DNA of 64,000 bases from an uncultured Bacillota bacterium. GTDB taxonomy: Bacteria > Bacillota > Clostridia > Christensenellales > UBA1242. Location: positions 1 through 64,000 of the forward strand of contig UQVQ01000004.1 in the NCBI GenBank assembly GCA_900544595.1, given 5' to 3'. This document shows, piece after piece, positions 35,036-45,033 of the stretch. Within the stretch, counting starts at the first letter, position 1, and every line of letters starts with the position of its first letter. Under the pieces are notes generated by a model, which did not search any database, had not been told where the DNA came from, and worked only from the letters and a program-made list of their open reading frames with translations. Made by a program: the position numbers and the translations under genes.

Positions 35036-36469
35036 ATGAAGATGGACAATAACACACAAAAAATTAAACTTGAAGAACTTGAAAAGCGTGTTAACGCTCT
35101 TGCAAAAAAAATCAATGCAAACACTTTGGACATTAGCGATATAAATTTTTCGCTTAGCGACCTTAAAGCAAATTCGTCATACAGCGATTTCGACGAATAT
35201 CAATGCAGATATAAAAGACGACACCCAAAACAAGTTATTTTTGCACCCATTTTTTTCATCTGTAAGAAAAACTTTTTCACAAAGGTTAAGGTTCGGGCAA
35301 AAGTCATTTTCCACGGCGATGTTGAAATTGACGGAGCGTTTAATCTTGCTTGGGAACAATATAGCTTTATTAGTGCAATAATTAACTTTAAAAAGGAATT
35401 TAAAGGAATAACCGGCGATTACAGTGAAATTGTTGAATTTGAAAAATCATTTGTTGCAACTCAAGACAACTATCATTTTAAAATTCAGGTTACTTCAACA
35501 GCAAAATCTGCAGATGAAGGGTATTGCGGAGTTGAATGGTATGAAGTTCGCGTTGAAGGAGCTGATGTTGAAATTCTCAACAGAAACAACGATTTTAAAG
35601 TGTTTTATGGGAAATATAGATATTATTTAACCAAAAATGAACCAGACGGAGGTTACTACGCGCAAATAAGTGCTTTAAACGAGCCAATACCGTCAACCTT
35701 CACAAAAATTGGAAACCTTGTTCCAAACACAAAGGACTATGAAGAGGTTCTTGAAACATTTAATTATTTGTATCTTCCAACAATGTTCTATAATAAACAA
35801 ATTTCATGTTATGATGTTAAAGACAAAGATCCTGGTCAATTCTATTTTTGCACAGACAAAAATAATTACATTTATTTTGGAAAACTCGATCCAATTGACG
35901 GATCATATCTATCAACAGTTGGACCAATTGGACCAACCTACACCGCTGCCCCTCCCGTTGGAACTCACACTGCTTCGCGACTAACAAACGCTGCTTCCTC
36001 TGTTGTGTCAAATTGCTATCCGTGTTTTTCTTTTGTTAGCCCTGGCGGCGCCTCAGCTTTATGCGACAATTTCCGTCTTAACAATAAAAAACTTGAAATG
36101 AGATGCGTTGAGATTGCAACAGTCGCACCAAAGAACTGGAGATACCATTTTGCCGACAGACCAAATTGTTATTTTTTAGTTAATGAAAAAGCAGAAATAT
36201 ATTTTTCAGTCGGCTATACAACAAACTCTCTTTTATATGTTGGGAAAGGCCACCAAGTTAGCGCTGCAATGGCAGATGATAAATCCATAAATTTCTACTA
36301 CACTTTAAAGCGAAATATCTATATGAAAACTTTAAAATACAACTCAACAACTTGCGAATATACTCTATCCAACCACACAACAATAACGCCTTGCGCAACA
36401 GAGTATATTGAAGGAATGACTTACGACTATTTTATTAAAAAAGAAGGCAAATGGACTTATGTTAGATAA
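35036..36469 (+). CDS. orphan 477-residue protein with coiled-coil N-terminus and beta-rich body
   Basis: I do not recognise this protein. Residues 10-45 form a heptad helix (KLEELEKRVNALAKK), followed by a basic CRYKRRHPK stretch and a beta-rich body. There is no signal peptide or membrane helix; FAPIFFICKK is a short hydrophobic strand. Near 300-330 lies a Gly/Pro/Thr/Ala-rich segment (VGPIGPTYTAAPPVG). The layout, a short trimeric-type coiled coil leading into beta domains, recalls phage fibre or spore-surface proteins, but this is only a resemblance. It has a strong promoter, AAAGGAG RBS and terminator, and no functional partner nearby. Confidence 0.8.
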   Translation: MKMDNNTQKIKLEELEKRVNALAKKINANTLDISDINFSLSDLKANSSYSDFDEYQCRYKRRHPKQVIFAPIFFICKKNFFTKVKVRAKVIFHGDVEIDGAFNLAWEQYSFISAIINFKKEFKGITGDYSEIVEFEKSFVATQDNYHFKIQVTSTAKSADEGYCGVEWYEVRVEGADVEILNRNNDFKVFYGKYRYYLTKNEPDGGYYAQISALNEPIPSTFTKIGNLVPNTKDYEEVLETFNYLYLPTMFYNKQISCYDVKDKDPGQFYFCTDKNNYIYFGKLDPIDGSYLSTVGPIGPTYTAAPPVGTHTASRLTNAASSVVSNCYPCFSFVSPGGASALCDNFRLNNKKLEMRCVEIATVAPKNWRYHFADRPNCYFLVNEKAEIYFSVGYTTNSLLYVGKGHQVSAAMADDKSINFYYTLKRNIYMKTLKYNSTTCEYTLSNHTTITPCATEYIEGMTYDYFIKKEGKWTYVR

Positions 36470-36496
36470 AAAAAGAGCGAAATGCTCTTTTTTTAT
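36470..36496. terminator. bidirectional terminator between the orphan gene and ftsH
   Basis: AAAAAGAGC / GCTCTTTTT with a 5-base loop between convergent genes. Confidence 0.85.
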
Positions 36497-39015
36497 TTGT
36501 TTTCCTTCTTTGAGTCTGGTTTATTAACTTTCTCACCGCGCATTTTTCTTATAACTTGTTTTGCGGTTGATTCGCTTTCCCCCTCGTCTTCTGTTGTTTT
36601 AGCAACGTCCTTTTTATTTTCTTCAACCTTTTCAATGTTTAATTTTTCTTGATTCCCAACAACTGCGTTTGGTTTATCACTTGAAGAAATTTCACTTGCT
36701 ACTTCATCTTTTTTCTTTGAAGCTTTTTTTCTGTTTGGTTTTTCGCCCGGTTTTTCTTCTTCATTTTTATTTTGAGAATTTTTTGCTTTTCTTTCTTCTC
36801 TTTTCTCTTTTATTTCAGAAATTAGATTTTTTTCGTGTTTTTTTGTTGTTTTTTTAGGCTTTTCTTCAATTTCTTTGTTTTCAACTTTAACTTCTTGTTT
36901 ATCGGTTGAATCCTTTTGAGGAGTTACAGCCTCTTCTTTTTGCTCTTGAAGTTCTTTAACTTCTTCTTTTTGAGGCTCCATAATTTTTGCATTTAATGCA
37001 TCACGAGCGGCTTTAAGTTCGTTAAACTCCTCTGGCAAAATCACACCAGCTTTAAGAAGCATTTCAGCAGTTTTAAGTTTTTCATCCATTTCACGAACTT
37101 TTTTACTAAGTTCGCCGTCTGCCTTATATTTCTTTTCTTTTTCTCTTCTTTCGGCTGCTTTCTTATCCATTTCAGCAACAATTTCCTCAACAGTTTTGCC
37201 AGCCATAATCATATCAACTTCTTCTTTATATATAGTTTCCTTTAATATAAGAAGGTCTGACATTCTATCCATTAAAATTCTGTTATCTTTCAAAACCTTT
37301 GTTGCTCTGTCGTAGCAGTCTTTCAAAATTCCGCGAATTTCCTCGTCAATTGTTGCTGCTGTCTTTTCGCTATACTTAGATTGATTTTGATAATCTCTCC
37401 CAAGGAAAGGTTGAGTTGAGGTGTCATAACCAACAAATCCAAGTTGTTTGCTCATTCCCCACTCAGTAACCATTCTCCTTGCAAGTTCGGTTGCTTGTTG
37501 AATATCGTTTTGCGCCCCTGTTGAAATGTCGCCAAACACGATTTCTTCCGCAATTCTTCCGCCCATCGCCATTGAGATTTGGTCGAGAAGTTTTTTATAG
37601 GTTACGTGGTTATCGTCTTCACTTGGACGGCTCATCGTGTAGCCCGCAGCCATTCCTCTTGGAATGATTGAAACCTCTTGAACCTCGTCACAATTTGGTA
37701 AAATTTTACCCAAAATCGCGTGACCAGATTCATGGTATGTTGTTATTCTCTTATCTCTTTCTGTAACAAGAAGACTCTTCTTTTGAGGCCCCATAATAAC
37801 CTTATTGATACCTTCTGTTAAGTCAGACATAATAATTTTTGGTCTGTCTGCTCTTGCTGCAAGAATTGCCGCCTCATTAAGCATATTTTCAATGTCTGCT
37901 CCTGTGAACCCACTTGTTATTCTTGCAAGAGTTTGAAAATCAACTTCATCGTCAATTGGTTTATTTTTTGCGTGAATTTTAATTATTGCCTCGCGCCCCT
38001 TAACATCTGGAACGTGGACATAAATTTGACGGTCAAATCGACCTGGGCGAAGCAATGCAGGGTCTAAAACATCACTGCGGTTTGTTGCAGCAAGAACAAT
38101 AATTCCTTCGTTTGCTTCAAAACCGTCCATCTCAACTAGAAGTTGATTAAGAGTTTGTTCTCTTTCGTCATTTCCTCCGCCAAGACCTGTTCCTCTTTGA
38201 CGTCCAACAGCATCAATTTCATCTATAAATATAATACATGGTCTTGATTTCTTTGCTTGTTCAAATAAATCTCTAACTCTTGACGCTCCAACGCCAACAA
38301 ACATTTCAACAAAGTCGGAACCGCTTATTGAAAGGAATGGAACATTACTTTCCCCGGCAACCGCCTTTGCAAGTAATGTTTTACCAGTTCCAGGAGGGCC
38401 AACAAGCAAAACGCCTTTTGGAATTCTAGCACCAAGTTCTGTAAACTTTTGTGGTTTTTTCAAAAATTCAACAACTTCTTGAAGTTCCGCTTTTTCTTCA
38501 TCTGCGCCCGCAACATCATCGAATCTTACTTTAATATTATCTGTTGAACGCGCTTTACTTTTACCAAAACCAATTGTTCCTGCGTTACCTTTAACAACTG
38601 CTCTAAGCAAGAAATATCCAATTATTAGGATAATCGCCAAACTAATATATGGCATAATCTTAGAAAGCAAAGATTCGCGAGTTGGTTCTTCGTCGTATGC
38701 AATATTTTTTGTTTCGCATTTTGTTTTAATTGATTCAACCGATGCAGATGTTGCAACTTCGCAATAAAAATCGGAACTTGCTGGGAATTTATCTTCTGCG
38801 ATTTCAGAATCTATTTTTCGAACGCGATACACTCCGTTATAAAAATACACATTTGAAACTTTATCTTCGTCAATCATTGTTTCAAGTTCGCTTATGCTAA
38901 TTTTTTCGCCATATGTTCCATCACTTGCAAAAGCAGAATAAACAAGAAGACCAAGCAAAATAACCAAAAGTGTTATCCAAATTATTTTTCCGTAATTAGG
39001 TTTAGTGTTTTTCAT
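36493..39015 (-). CDS. ftsH: ATP-dependent zinc metalloprotease FtsH with long charged tail
   Basis: This 840-residue membrane AAA+ protease has an N-terminal membrane helix (about 10-30), an extracytoplasmic domain and a second helix (about 122-142), then Walker A GPPGTGKT, Walker B FIDEIDA and the zinc motif HESGH. It degrades misfolded membrane proteins and some regulators. Typical Firmicutes FtsH has about 640 residues; here 200 more follow. Residues about 640-678 form a short helical pair ([17 protein letters not shown]) resembling a SHOCT module, and 679-840 are Lys/Glu-rich and probably disordered. RBS AAGGAG. Confidence 0.97.
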   Translation of the reverse strand: MKNTKPNYGKIIWITLLVILLGLLVYSAFASDGTYGEKISISELETMIDEDKVSNVYFYNGVYRVRKIDSEIAEDKFPASSDFYCEVATSASVESIKTKCETKNIAYDEEPTRESLLSKIMPYISLAIILIIGYFLLRAVVKGNAGTIGFGKSKARSTDNIKVRFDDVAGADEEKAELQEVVEFLKKPQKFTELGARIPKGVLLVGPPGTGKTLLAKAVAGESNVPFLSISGSDFVEMFVGVGASRVRDLFEQAKKSRPCIIFIDEIDAVGRQRGTGLGGGNDEREQTLNQLLVEMDGFEANEGIIVLAATNRSDVLDPALLRPGRFDRQIYVHVPDVKGREAIIKIHAKNKPIDDEVDFQTLARITSGFTGADIENMLNEAAILAARADRPKIIMSDLTEGINKVIMGPQKKSLLVTERDKRITTYHESGHAILGKILPNCDEVQEVSIIPRGMAAGYTMSRPSEDDNHVTYKKLLDQISMAMGGRIAEEIVFGDISTGAQNDIQQATELARRMVTEWGMSKQLGFVGYDTSTQPFLGRDYQNQSKYSEKTAATIDEEIRGILKDCYDRATKVLKDNRILMDRMSDLLILKETIYKEEVDMIMAGKTVEEIVAEMDKKAAERREKEKKYKADGELSKKVREMDEKLKTAEMLLKAGVILPEEFNELKAARDALNAKIMEPQKEEVKELQEQKEEAVTPQKDSTDKQEVKVENKEIEEKPKKTTKKHEKNLISEIKEKREERKAKNSQNKNEEEKPGEKPNRKKASKKKDEVASEISSSDKPNAVVGNQEKLNIEKVEENKKDVAKTTEDEGESESTAKQVIRKMRGEKVNKPDSKKENK

Positions 39016-39200
39016 TATTTCTCCTTATAATATATTTACTAAATTTTGCTTTATTATTCTATCATATTTTACTAATTTGTGAAGCATTTTTTGCCAAAAA
39101 CAGTCTAAAAAAATCTTAATTCTAAGCCTTTTTCACAAAACAATTTGATAATTTACTCATTTGTCCAAAAATCGCTCTCGTCAAAGATTTTTCCAAAAAA

Positions 39201-39216
39201 TGTTTCACGTGAAACT
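39201..39216. promoter_or_regulatory. parS site 1
   Basis: TGTTTCACGTGAAACT, 15 of 16 bases of the parS palindrome TGTTTCACGTGAAACA; it overlaps the parB stop codon. It nucleates ParB loading near the origin. Confidence 0.9.
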
Positions 39217-40144
39217 ATTTTTTGTTAATCAACGACAAATCTTTTAAAGTCAATGTTTTCTTATTTATTAATTGAATCAACTCGGCAATTCTATCCAAAT
39301 CGTCTTTACTATAATAGTCAATATAGATTCTACCCTTATTATCATTTCCAATTGCAGAAACTTTTGTTGCAAATGTTCTTTGCATTTCCTCAATCATACC
39401 TCTAAGTTCAAGACTTTGTTCTGTTTTTGGTCTTTCTTTAACCGGATTCAACAAGTTTTTAACAAGTTTTTCCATCTCGCGCACAGAAAGTTTTTTTGCA
39501 ACTGCCGCCTGCGCAACTTTTGTTTGTTCAATTGGAGAACTTAACGCCACCAAACATCTTGCGTGTCCAGCCGAAAGCTTGTTCTTTTCAATTAGTTCGA
39601 TAACATCCATTGGAAGATTAAGCAACCTAAGCGTGTTTGCAATTGCAGGACGACTTTTACCAATTCTATCAGCAACAGCTTCTTGCGTTAAATCATATTC
39701 ATCCATAAGCTGTTTAATCGCACGAGCCGCTTCAATTGGATTTAAATCTTCTCTTTGAAGATTTTCAATGATTGAAATTTCCTTAATTTGTTTTGGTGTG
39801 TAATTTCTTACAAATGCTGGAACTTGTTCTAATCCCGCCATTTTAGCCGCGCGCCATCTTCTTTCACCAGCAATAATCATATATTTACCGTCTTCTGCAC
39901 GGTTTAAAACAATTGGTTGAATAATACCATGAGTTTTAATTGATGTTGCAAGTTCTTTTAAAGCAGTTTCATCAAATGTTTTTCTTGGTTGGTTTGGATT
40001 CGCATAAATAAGCGAAATATCAATCCCCTCAATTCCATTTGAAGCTGGTTTTGTTTCACGTGAAACATTTTCGTCTTGTTCCTCTTTCTCGTCATAGATT
40101 GAGAGAAGAGCATTAAGTCCTTTTCCTAATCCTTTTTTAATCAT
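39215..40144 (-). CDS. parB: chromosome partitioning protein ParB (Spo0J)
   Basis: This 309-residue CTP-dependent clamp loads at parS and recruits SMC. The N-terminal KKGLGKGLNALL is followed by the ParB/Srx domain with NPNQPRKTF and GERRWRAAKMA (CTP-binding box), then the HTH with QEAVADRIGKSRPAIANTLRLL and a C-terminal dimerisation domain. Its ATG overlaps the parA stop by four bases. A perfect parS lies inside its own coding sequence (40052-40067) and another at its end. Confidence 0.97.
   Translation of the reverse strand: MIKKGLGKGLNALLSIYDEKEEQDENVSRETKPASNGIEGIDISLIYANPNQPRKTFDETALKELATSIKTHGIIQPIVLNRAEDGKYMIIAGERRWRAAKMAGLEQVPAFVRNYTPKQIKEISIIENLQREDLNPIEAARAIKQLMDEYDLTQEAVADRIGKSRPAIANTLRLLNLPMDVIELIEKNKLSAGHARCLVALSSPIEQTKVAQAAVAKKLSVREMEKLVKNLLNPVKERPKTEQSLELRGMIEEMQRTFATKVSAIGNDNKGRIYIDYYSKDDLDRIAELIQLINKKTLTLKDLSLINKK
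40052..40067. promoter_or_regulatory. parS site 2 (perfect)
   Basis: TGTTTCACGTGAAACA, a perfect 16-base parS palindrome within the parB coding region, as in B. subtilis where a parS site lies in spo0J. Confidence 0.95.
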
Positions 40145-40959
40145 TCGTTTTCTCCTTCTTCAACTTTAATTTTTGTTGATATTTTTTCGTATTTATCATT
40201 GTTTCGTTGCAAAATTTCCTCTGCAAGAGCTAAATATGCCTTCGCACCTTTGGAAGATGAGTCGTAAACACCAATTGGAGTTCCATGACTTGGAGCCTCT
40301 GCAAGACGAATGTTTCTTGGAATTGCAGTTTCAAAAACTTTCTTCCCAAAAAATGTTTTAATTTCGTTTCCAACTTGCGTTATAAGATTACTTCTTGAAT
40401 CTTTCATTGTTAAAACAACCCCTTCAATATCCAGAGCCGAATTTAAGTGTTTTTTAACAAGTTTGATTGTGTTCATAAGCTGCGTTAAACCTTCAAGAGC
40501 ATAGAACTCACATTGAATTGGAATCACAATTGAATCGCAGCAGGTTAAAGCATTAACGGTTAGAAGTCCAAGCGAAGGAGGACAGTCGATAAATATATAG
40601 TCATATTTATTTCTTACCCTTGCAAGCCTGTTCTTAATTATGTTTTCGCGATTTGGCAATTGAACAAGGTCAATTTCAGCCCCTGCAAGATCCACAGTTG
40701 CTGGAACAAAATCCAAATTAGGAATGTCTGTTGATAAAATAACTTCATCAATAATTGCATCTCCGTCAATAACATTGTAAATTGTTTTGGTTGAACTTGT
40801 TTTCTCAATTCCAACGCCACTTGTTGCATTTCCTTGAGGATCCATGTCAATTAACAAAACTTTCTTTCCCATCGCCGCCATATATGAAGCAACATTAACA
40901 CAGGTTGTTGTTTTTCCAACGCCACCTTTCTGATTGGCAAAAGCAATGATTTTTCCCAT
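40141..40959 (-). CDS. parA: chromosome partitioning ATPase ParA (Soj)
   Basis: This 272-residue deviant-Walker ATPase is the partner of ParB. The P-loop KGGVGKTT (10-17) has the signature lysine, and DMDPQGNATSG and FIDCPPSLGLLTVNAL are the Walker A' and B regions. It also affects replication initiation through DnaA in B. subtilis. RBS GGGGG precedes the ATG. It heads parA-parB downstream of rsmG. Confidence 0.97.
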   Translation of the reverse strand: MGKIIAFANQKGGVGKTTTCVNVASYMAAMGKKVLLIDMDPQGNATSGVGIEKTSSTKTIYNVIDGDAIIDEVILSTDIPNLDFVPATVDLAGAEIDLVQLPNRENIIKNRLARVRNKYDYIFIDCPPSLGLLTVNALTCCDSIVIPIQCEFYALEGLTQLMNTIKLVKKHLNSALDIEGVVLTMKDSRSNLITQVGNEIKTFFGKKVFETAIPRNIRLAEAPSHGTPIGVYDSSSKGAKAYLALAEEILQRNNDKYEKISTKIKVEEGENE

Positions 40960-41005
40960 ATATACCCCCTTATCTTATAAGTATATATATAATACATTAA
41001 TAATA

Positions 41006-41036
41006 AAAAAAACGCAATAATTAAATTGCATTTTTT
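41006..41036 (-). terminator. terminator of mnmG-rsmG
   Basis: GCAAT / ATTGC stem extended by A/T pairs, with T-run on the minus strand. Confidence 0.7.
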
Positions 41037-41038
41037 CT

Positions 41039-41740
41039 TTATAATGGCTGTTTTCGAGGCAAATTGTTGCGCCTTGGGAATTGATTTGGCGTGCACCCAT
41101 TTTTCCTAAAAATTAACAAATAATTCTTTACATCGGGAACAACTGAATATTCAACAGTTTGTTCAAGAGTTCCGCCAAGTTTGGTTAAAGCGTTTTTTGC
41201 CTCAGCAAGTTCTTCCAAAGCATTGCTACCTTTAAAAGCAATAAAAAGTCCATTTGACTTTACAAGAGGAAGGCAATATTCCAAAAGCGTGTTTAATGAA
41301 GCGACAGCGCGCGAAACACAAACATCAAAATTTTCACGGTGGTCCTTTTCTCTTGCAAAATCTTCAACCCTTGCATGAATTGCGCGGCAATTTTTAAGAG
41401 CAAGTTGGTTAACACATTCGTTAAGAAAATCAACCTTTTTCCCAACACTGTCGAGCATGGTTAAATCAAGGTCGGGACGATATATTTTTAAAGGAATTGA
41501 AGGGAAGCCACCGCCAGCTCCAACATCAACAATTTTAGAATTTTGCGGAATGTAATTTGACGCATAAACCGAATCGAGAAAATGTTTTTTTGCCGCATCT
41601 TCTGGCGAGGTAATTCGTGTTAAGTTAATATTCTCATTAAATTTTAATAAAAGATTAAAAAAATCATTAAATTTATCAATTTTTTCGCCATTTATTTCAA
41701 AATTATTTTCTTTAAACGTTTTTTCTAATATTTCTTTCAT
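41039..41740 (-). CDS. rsmG: 16S rRNA (guanine527-N7)-methyltransferase
   Basis: This 233-residue SAM-dependent methyltransferase (GidB) modifies G527; its loss gives low-level streptomycin resistance. The SAM motif VDVGAGGGFPSIPL (about 69-82), NLTRITSPEDAAKKHFLDS and a C-terminal TPNQFPRRNNLPRKQPL typical of the family are present. It overlaps mnmG by four bases. Confidence 0.95.
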   Translation of the reverse strand: MKEILEKTFKENNFEINGEKIDKFNDFFNLLLKFNENINLTRITSPEDAAKKHFLDSVYASNYIPQNSKIVDVGAGGGFPSIPLKIYRPDLDLTMLDSVGKKVDFLNECVNQLALKNCRAIHARVEDFAREKDHRENFDVCVSRAVASLNTLLEYCLPLVKSNGLFIAFKGSNALEELAEAKNALTKLGGTLEQTVEYSVVPDVKNYLLIFRKNGCTPNQFPRRNNLPRKQPL

Positions 41741-43593
41741 CTTTTTTTCGCCTTTAAATAAATTGATAAAACAGTTATATCAGCAGGTGAAACTCCAGAA
41801 ATTCTTGAAGCTTGCCCAAGGGTTTGAGGTTGAATTTTGTTAAGTTTTTGAACTGCTTCAATTCGAAGACCTTTAATCGCGGAGTAGTCGAAGTTTTCTG
41901 GCAAAGCGGTTTTTTCTTGTTGCTTTAATTTTTCAATTTCATCATTTTGTTGTTTGATGTATCCCTCATATTTAACTTCAACATTTAAAGTTTCAAGAAG
42001 GGTACTTTCACTTTCATCAAATAGGTTAAATTCATTATTTAATTTGTAAATGTCAATATTATTTCTTTTTAAAATTTCAATCGCTTTAAGGGAATTTACA
42101 GAAATGCTTTCATTGTTGTTTTTTAAAAAATTATTTAATTTTTCGTCTATTTTAATCAATTTATTTAATTTTTCACGCATTTTCTGCAATTTTTCTTGTT
42201 TTTCTTGATATTTTTTCCATCTTTCGTCTGAAACTAGTCCAATTTCACGACCAATTGGAGTTAACCTTTGGTCGGCATTATCCTGTCTTAAAACAAGACG
42301 GAATTCAGCGCGACTTGTCATCATTCTGTATGGCTCGTTTGTTCCTTTTGTTACAAGGTCGTCAATTAAAACTCCAATATATGCTTCGTTCCTTTTTAAA
42401 ATTAAAGGTTCTTTTAAGTCAATTTTTCTTGCGGCGTTAATTCCCGCAATAAGCCCTTGGGCTGCCGCTTCCTCATAACCGCTTGTTCCGTTAACCTGGC
42501 CAGCAAAGAAAAGCCCGTCAATTTTTTTGCTTTCCAAAGATGGTTTAAGTTCAAGACTGTCGATGCAATCATATTCAATTGCATAGGCATTTCTCATAAT
42601 TTCTGCGTTTTCAAGCCCCTTAATGCTTGCATAAAGTTCGTTTTGGACATCGGCAGGAAGAGATGTGCTTACTCCTTGAATGTATATTTCATTTGTTGAG
42701 AGAGCTTCTGGTTCCAAAAAAATTTGATGACGCTCGCGATTTGGAAAACGCACAATTTTATCTTCAATTGAAGGACAATATCTTGGCCCAACTCCAACAA
42801 TTGTTCCGCTAAACATTGGCGCACGGCTCAAATTATTTCGAATTATCTCGTGAGTTTTTTCGTTTGTGAAAGTTTCATAACAAAATGCAACGTTTTTTGT
42901 TTTATTTTTTGAGAGAGGGGAGAACCCAATATTATCTTCGCCCGCTTGTTTTTCAAGGCTTGAAAAATCAATTGTTCTTCCGTTAATTCTTGCCGGAGTT
43001 CCAGTTTTAAAACGACGAATTGTTATTCCCATATTCATTAAACTTTGAGTTAAGTGGTTTGCGCTCGCAAATCCGTTTGGCCCAACGTTTTGAGTAAATT
43101 CTCCAATAATAATTCGGCTTTTAAGATAAACGCCTGTTGAAATAACAACGACTTTGCATGAAAAAATTTCGCCCAAAGCGGTTTTAACAGCGCAAATTTT
43201 GCCGTTTTTTTCAATAATTTCAACAATTTCGGCTTGTTTTAGATAAATATTTGGATTTTCTTCCAAAATTTTTTTCATTCTTGTGTGGTAGTTAATTTTG
43301 TCAACCTGTGCACGAAGACTGTGGACGGCAGGGCCTTTTCCTTCGTTTAGCATTCGAATTTGAATTGCTGTTTCATCGGCATTTATTCCCATTTCGCCGC
43401 CAAGCGCATCAATTTCGCAAACAAGGTGTCCTTTTGCCGTTCCTCCAATTGAGGGATTGCAAGCAAGGAAGGCAATTGAATCCAAATTTAAGCAAGTTAA
43501 GAGAACTTTTTTTCCAAGGCGCGCAAGAGCAAGGGCCGCTTCGCAACCTGCGTGACCCGCTCCAACAACAACTGCGTCAAATTCATTTCTCAT
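41737..43593 (-). CDS. mnmG: tRNA uridine-5-carboxymethylaminomethyl modification enzyme MnmG
   Basis: This 618-residue FAD enzyme (GidA) works with MnmE to modify U34 of tRNAs. The Rossmann FAD motif VVGAGHAGCEAAL (about 8-20), CNPSIGGTAKGHLV and the C-terminal region with PQTLGQASRISGVSPADI are present. RBS AAGGAAAAA fixes the start; an in-frame start six codons upstream would include it. It lies between mnmE and rsmG. Confidence 0.97.
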   Translation of the reverse strand: MRNEFDAVVVGAGHAGCEAALALARLGKKVLLTCLNLDSIAFLACNPSIGGTAKGHLVCEIDALGGEMGINADETAIQIRMLNEGKGPAVHSLRAQVDKINYHTRMKKILEENPNIYLKQAEIVEIIEKNGKICAVKTALGEIFSCKVVVISTGVYLKSRIIIGEFTQNVGPNGFASANHLTQSLMNMGITIRRFKTGTPARINGRTIDFSSLEKQAGEDNIGFSPLSKNKTKNVAFCYETFTNEKTHEIIRNNLSRAPMFSGTIVGVGPRYCPSIEDKIVRFPNRERHQIFLEPEALSTNEIYIQGVSTSLPADVQNELYASIKGLENAEIMRNAYAIEYDCIDSLELKPSLESKKIDGLFFAGQVNGTSGYEEAAAQGLIAGINAARKIDLKEPLILKRNEAYIGVLIDDLVTKGTNEPYRMMTSRAEFRLVLRQDNADQRLTPIGREIGLVSDERWKKYQEKQEKLQKMREKLNKLIKIDEKLNNFLKNNNESISVNSLKAIEILKRNNIDIYKLNNEFNLFDESESTLLETLNVEVKYEGYIKQQNDEIEKLKQQEKTALPENFDYSAIKGLRIEAVQKLNKIQPQTLGQASRISGVSPADITVLSIYLKAKKR

Positions 43594-43633
43594 AAGTTTT
43601 TCCTTTTGCAAGCATTTTTCTTGCCATAATTTA

Positions 43634-44971
43634 TTATTTTCCTAAACAGAATTTTGAGAAAACTTGGTCGATTATTTGTTCGGTTTCCGTTTCGCCCGTA
43701 ATTTTTCCAAGTTCGTTCCAAACTCTTTTAATTTCAAACGCAACAACATCAAGCGTCATTGTGCTTAAATTTTTCAAAACTTCATTTACAAGTTTTTGCG
43801 CTTCTTTCAAAATGTTGATGTGTCTTAAATTTGTTAAAACAATTTTTGAAAGGTCAATTTTGTTTTCAACTGTTTTGCTATAAATTTTTTCCAAAAGCGC
43901 ATCAATGTTTTTTGAATTTTTTGCGCTTATGTTAATTGTTTCATAACCTTTTTTGTTGTTTTTTGCAATATCAATTTTGTTGCCAACAAAAATTGTTTTT
44001 TTCTTGTCTAGCCTTTCAATCATTTGAGCCTCTTCTGGCGTTAGTTCTCTTGAAAGGTCGCAAACAAAAAGAATTAAATCTGCCTTGTCAATTTCTTGCT
44101 TTGCGCGCTCAATTCCAATTTGTTCAATCTCGTCGCCTTCGTTTCGAATTCCAGCGGTGTCGGTTAGGTTAAATTTAATTCCTTTGTAAAGGATTGTTTC
44201 GCAAATTGTGTCGCGCGTGGTTCCCGCGGTTGAACTAACAATTGCGCGGTCGTGGCCAAGAAGGGCATTAAGCAAACTCGACTTCCCAACATTTGGACTT
44301 CCAACAATTGCAATGTTAACTCCGTTTTTAAGTTTTTGCCCGCTTGCGGAGTTTGAAATAAGTTCTTCAAGTTGTGAAGAAATTTGAACAAGTGTTTTCC
44401 GTGCCTCTTCGGTTGTTATAAGTTCTTCGTCGTGTTCTGGATAGTCCAAAGCAACCTCAATTTTTGCAAGAATTTCGGTTATTTGGTTTTGAAAATCAAC
44501 AATTTTTTTGTTAAATTTTCCCGTTGAAAGGTTATATGCGCTTGAAAGTTCTGCGTCGCTTTCGGCATTGATAACATCAATAATTCCTTCCGCTTCGTCA
44601 AGCGAAATTTTTCCGTTTAAAAAGGCGCGTTTTGAAAATTCTCCTGGGGAAGCCAAATTGCACTTTTCGCAAAGCGCCGAAAGAATTTGTTTTGCCAAAA
44701 ACTCGCCGCCGTGAATTTGAAATTCAACAATGTCCTCGCCCGTGTAGGAAAAAGGAGCTTTAAAAAACACCATTAAACATTTTTCTTTGATGTTTCCATA
44801 TTCAAAAGTTCCAAGATACATTTTCCTTGGTTCAATTTTTTCATAGTTTAAACTTTTGGAAACAAAAAAAGCCTTAGCAATTTCAACTGCTTTTTTTCCG
44901 CTTATTCTAATTATTGAAATTGCGCTGTTTCCAAGAGGTGTTGAAATTGCGCAAATTGTTTTTTCTTCCAC
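43634..44971 (-). CDS. mnmE: tRNA modification GTPase MnmE
   Basis: This 445-residue protein (TrmE) has an N-terminal folate-binding domain (TICAISTPLGNSAISIIRISG), helical domains and a G domain with GSPNVGKSSL (P-loop), DTAGIR and NKID. The C-terminal CLGK matches the conserved FCIGK end with the catalytic Cys. It forms the complex with MnmG for U34 modification. First gene of mnmE-mnmG-rsmG. Confidence 0.97.
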   Translation of the reverse strand: MEEKTICAISTPLGNSAISIIRISGKKAVEIAKAFFVSKSLNYEKIEPRKMYLGTFEYGNIKEKCLMVFFKAPFSYTGEDIVEFQIHGGEFLAKQILSALCEKCNLASPGEFSKRAFLNGKISLDEAEGIIDVINAESDAELSSAYNLSTGKFNKKIVDFQNQITEILAKIEVALDYPEHDEELITTEEARKTLVQISSQLEELISNSASGQKLKNGVNIAIVGSPNVGKSSLLNALLGHDRAIVSSTAGTTRDTICETILYKGIKFNLTDTAGIRNEGDEIEQIGIERAKQEIDKADLILFVCDLSRELTPEEAQMIERLDKKKTIFVGNKIDIAKNNKKGYETINISAKNSKNIDALLEKIYSKTVENKIDLSKIVLTNLRHINILKEAQKLVNEVLKNLSTMTLDVVAFEIKRVWNELGKITGETETEQIIDQVFSKFCLGK

Positions 44972-45033
44972 GTTATGTTTCCTTTTTCAAAAGAAAGTAT
45001 ATCACATTATTAAAATTTTTAACATAATTTTTT

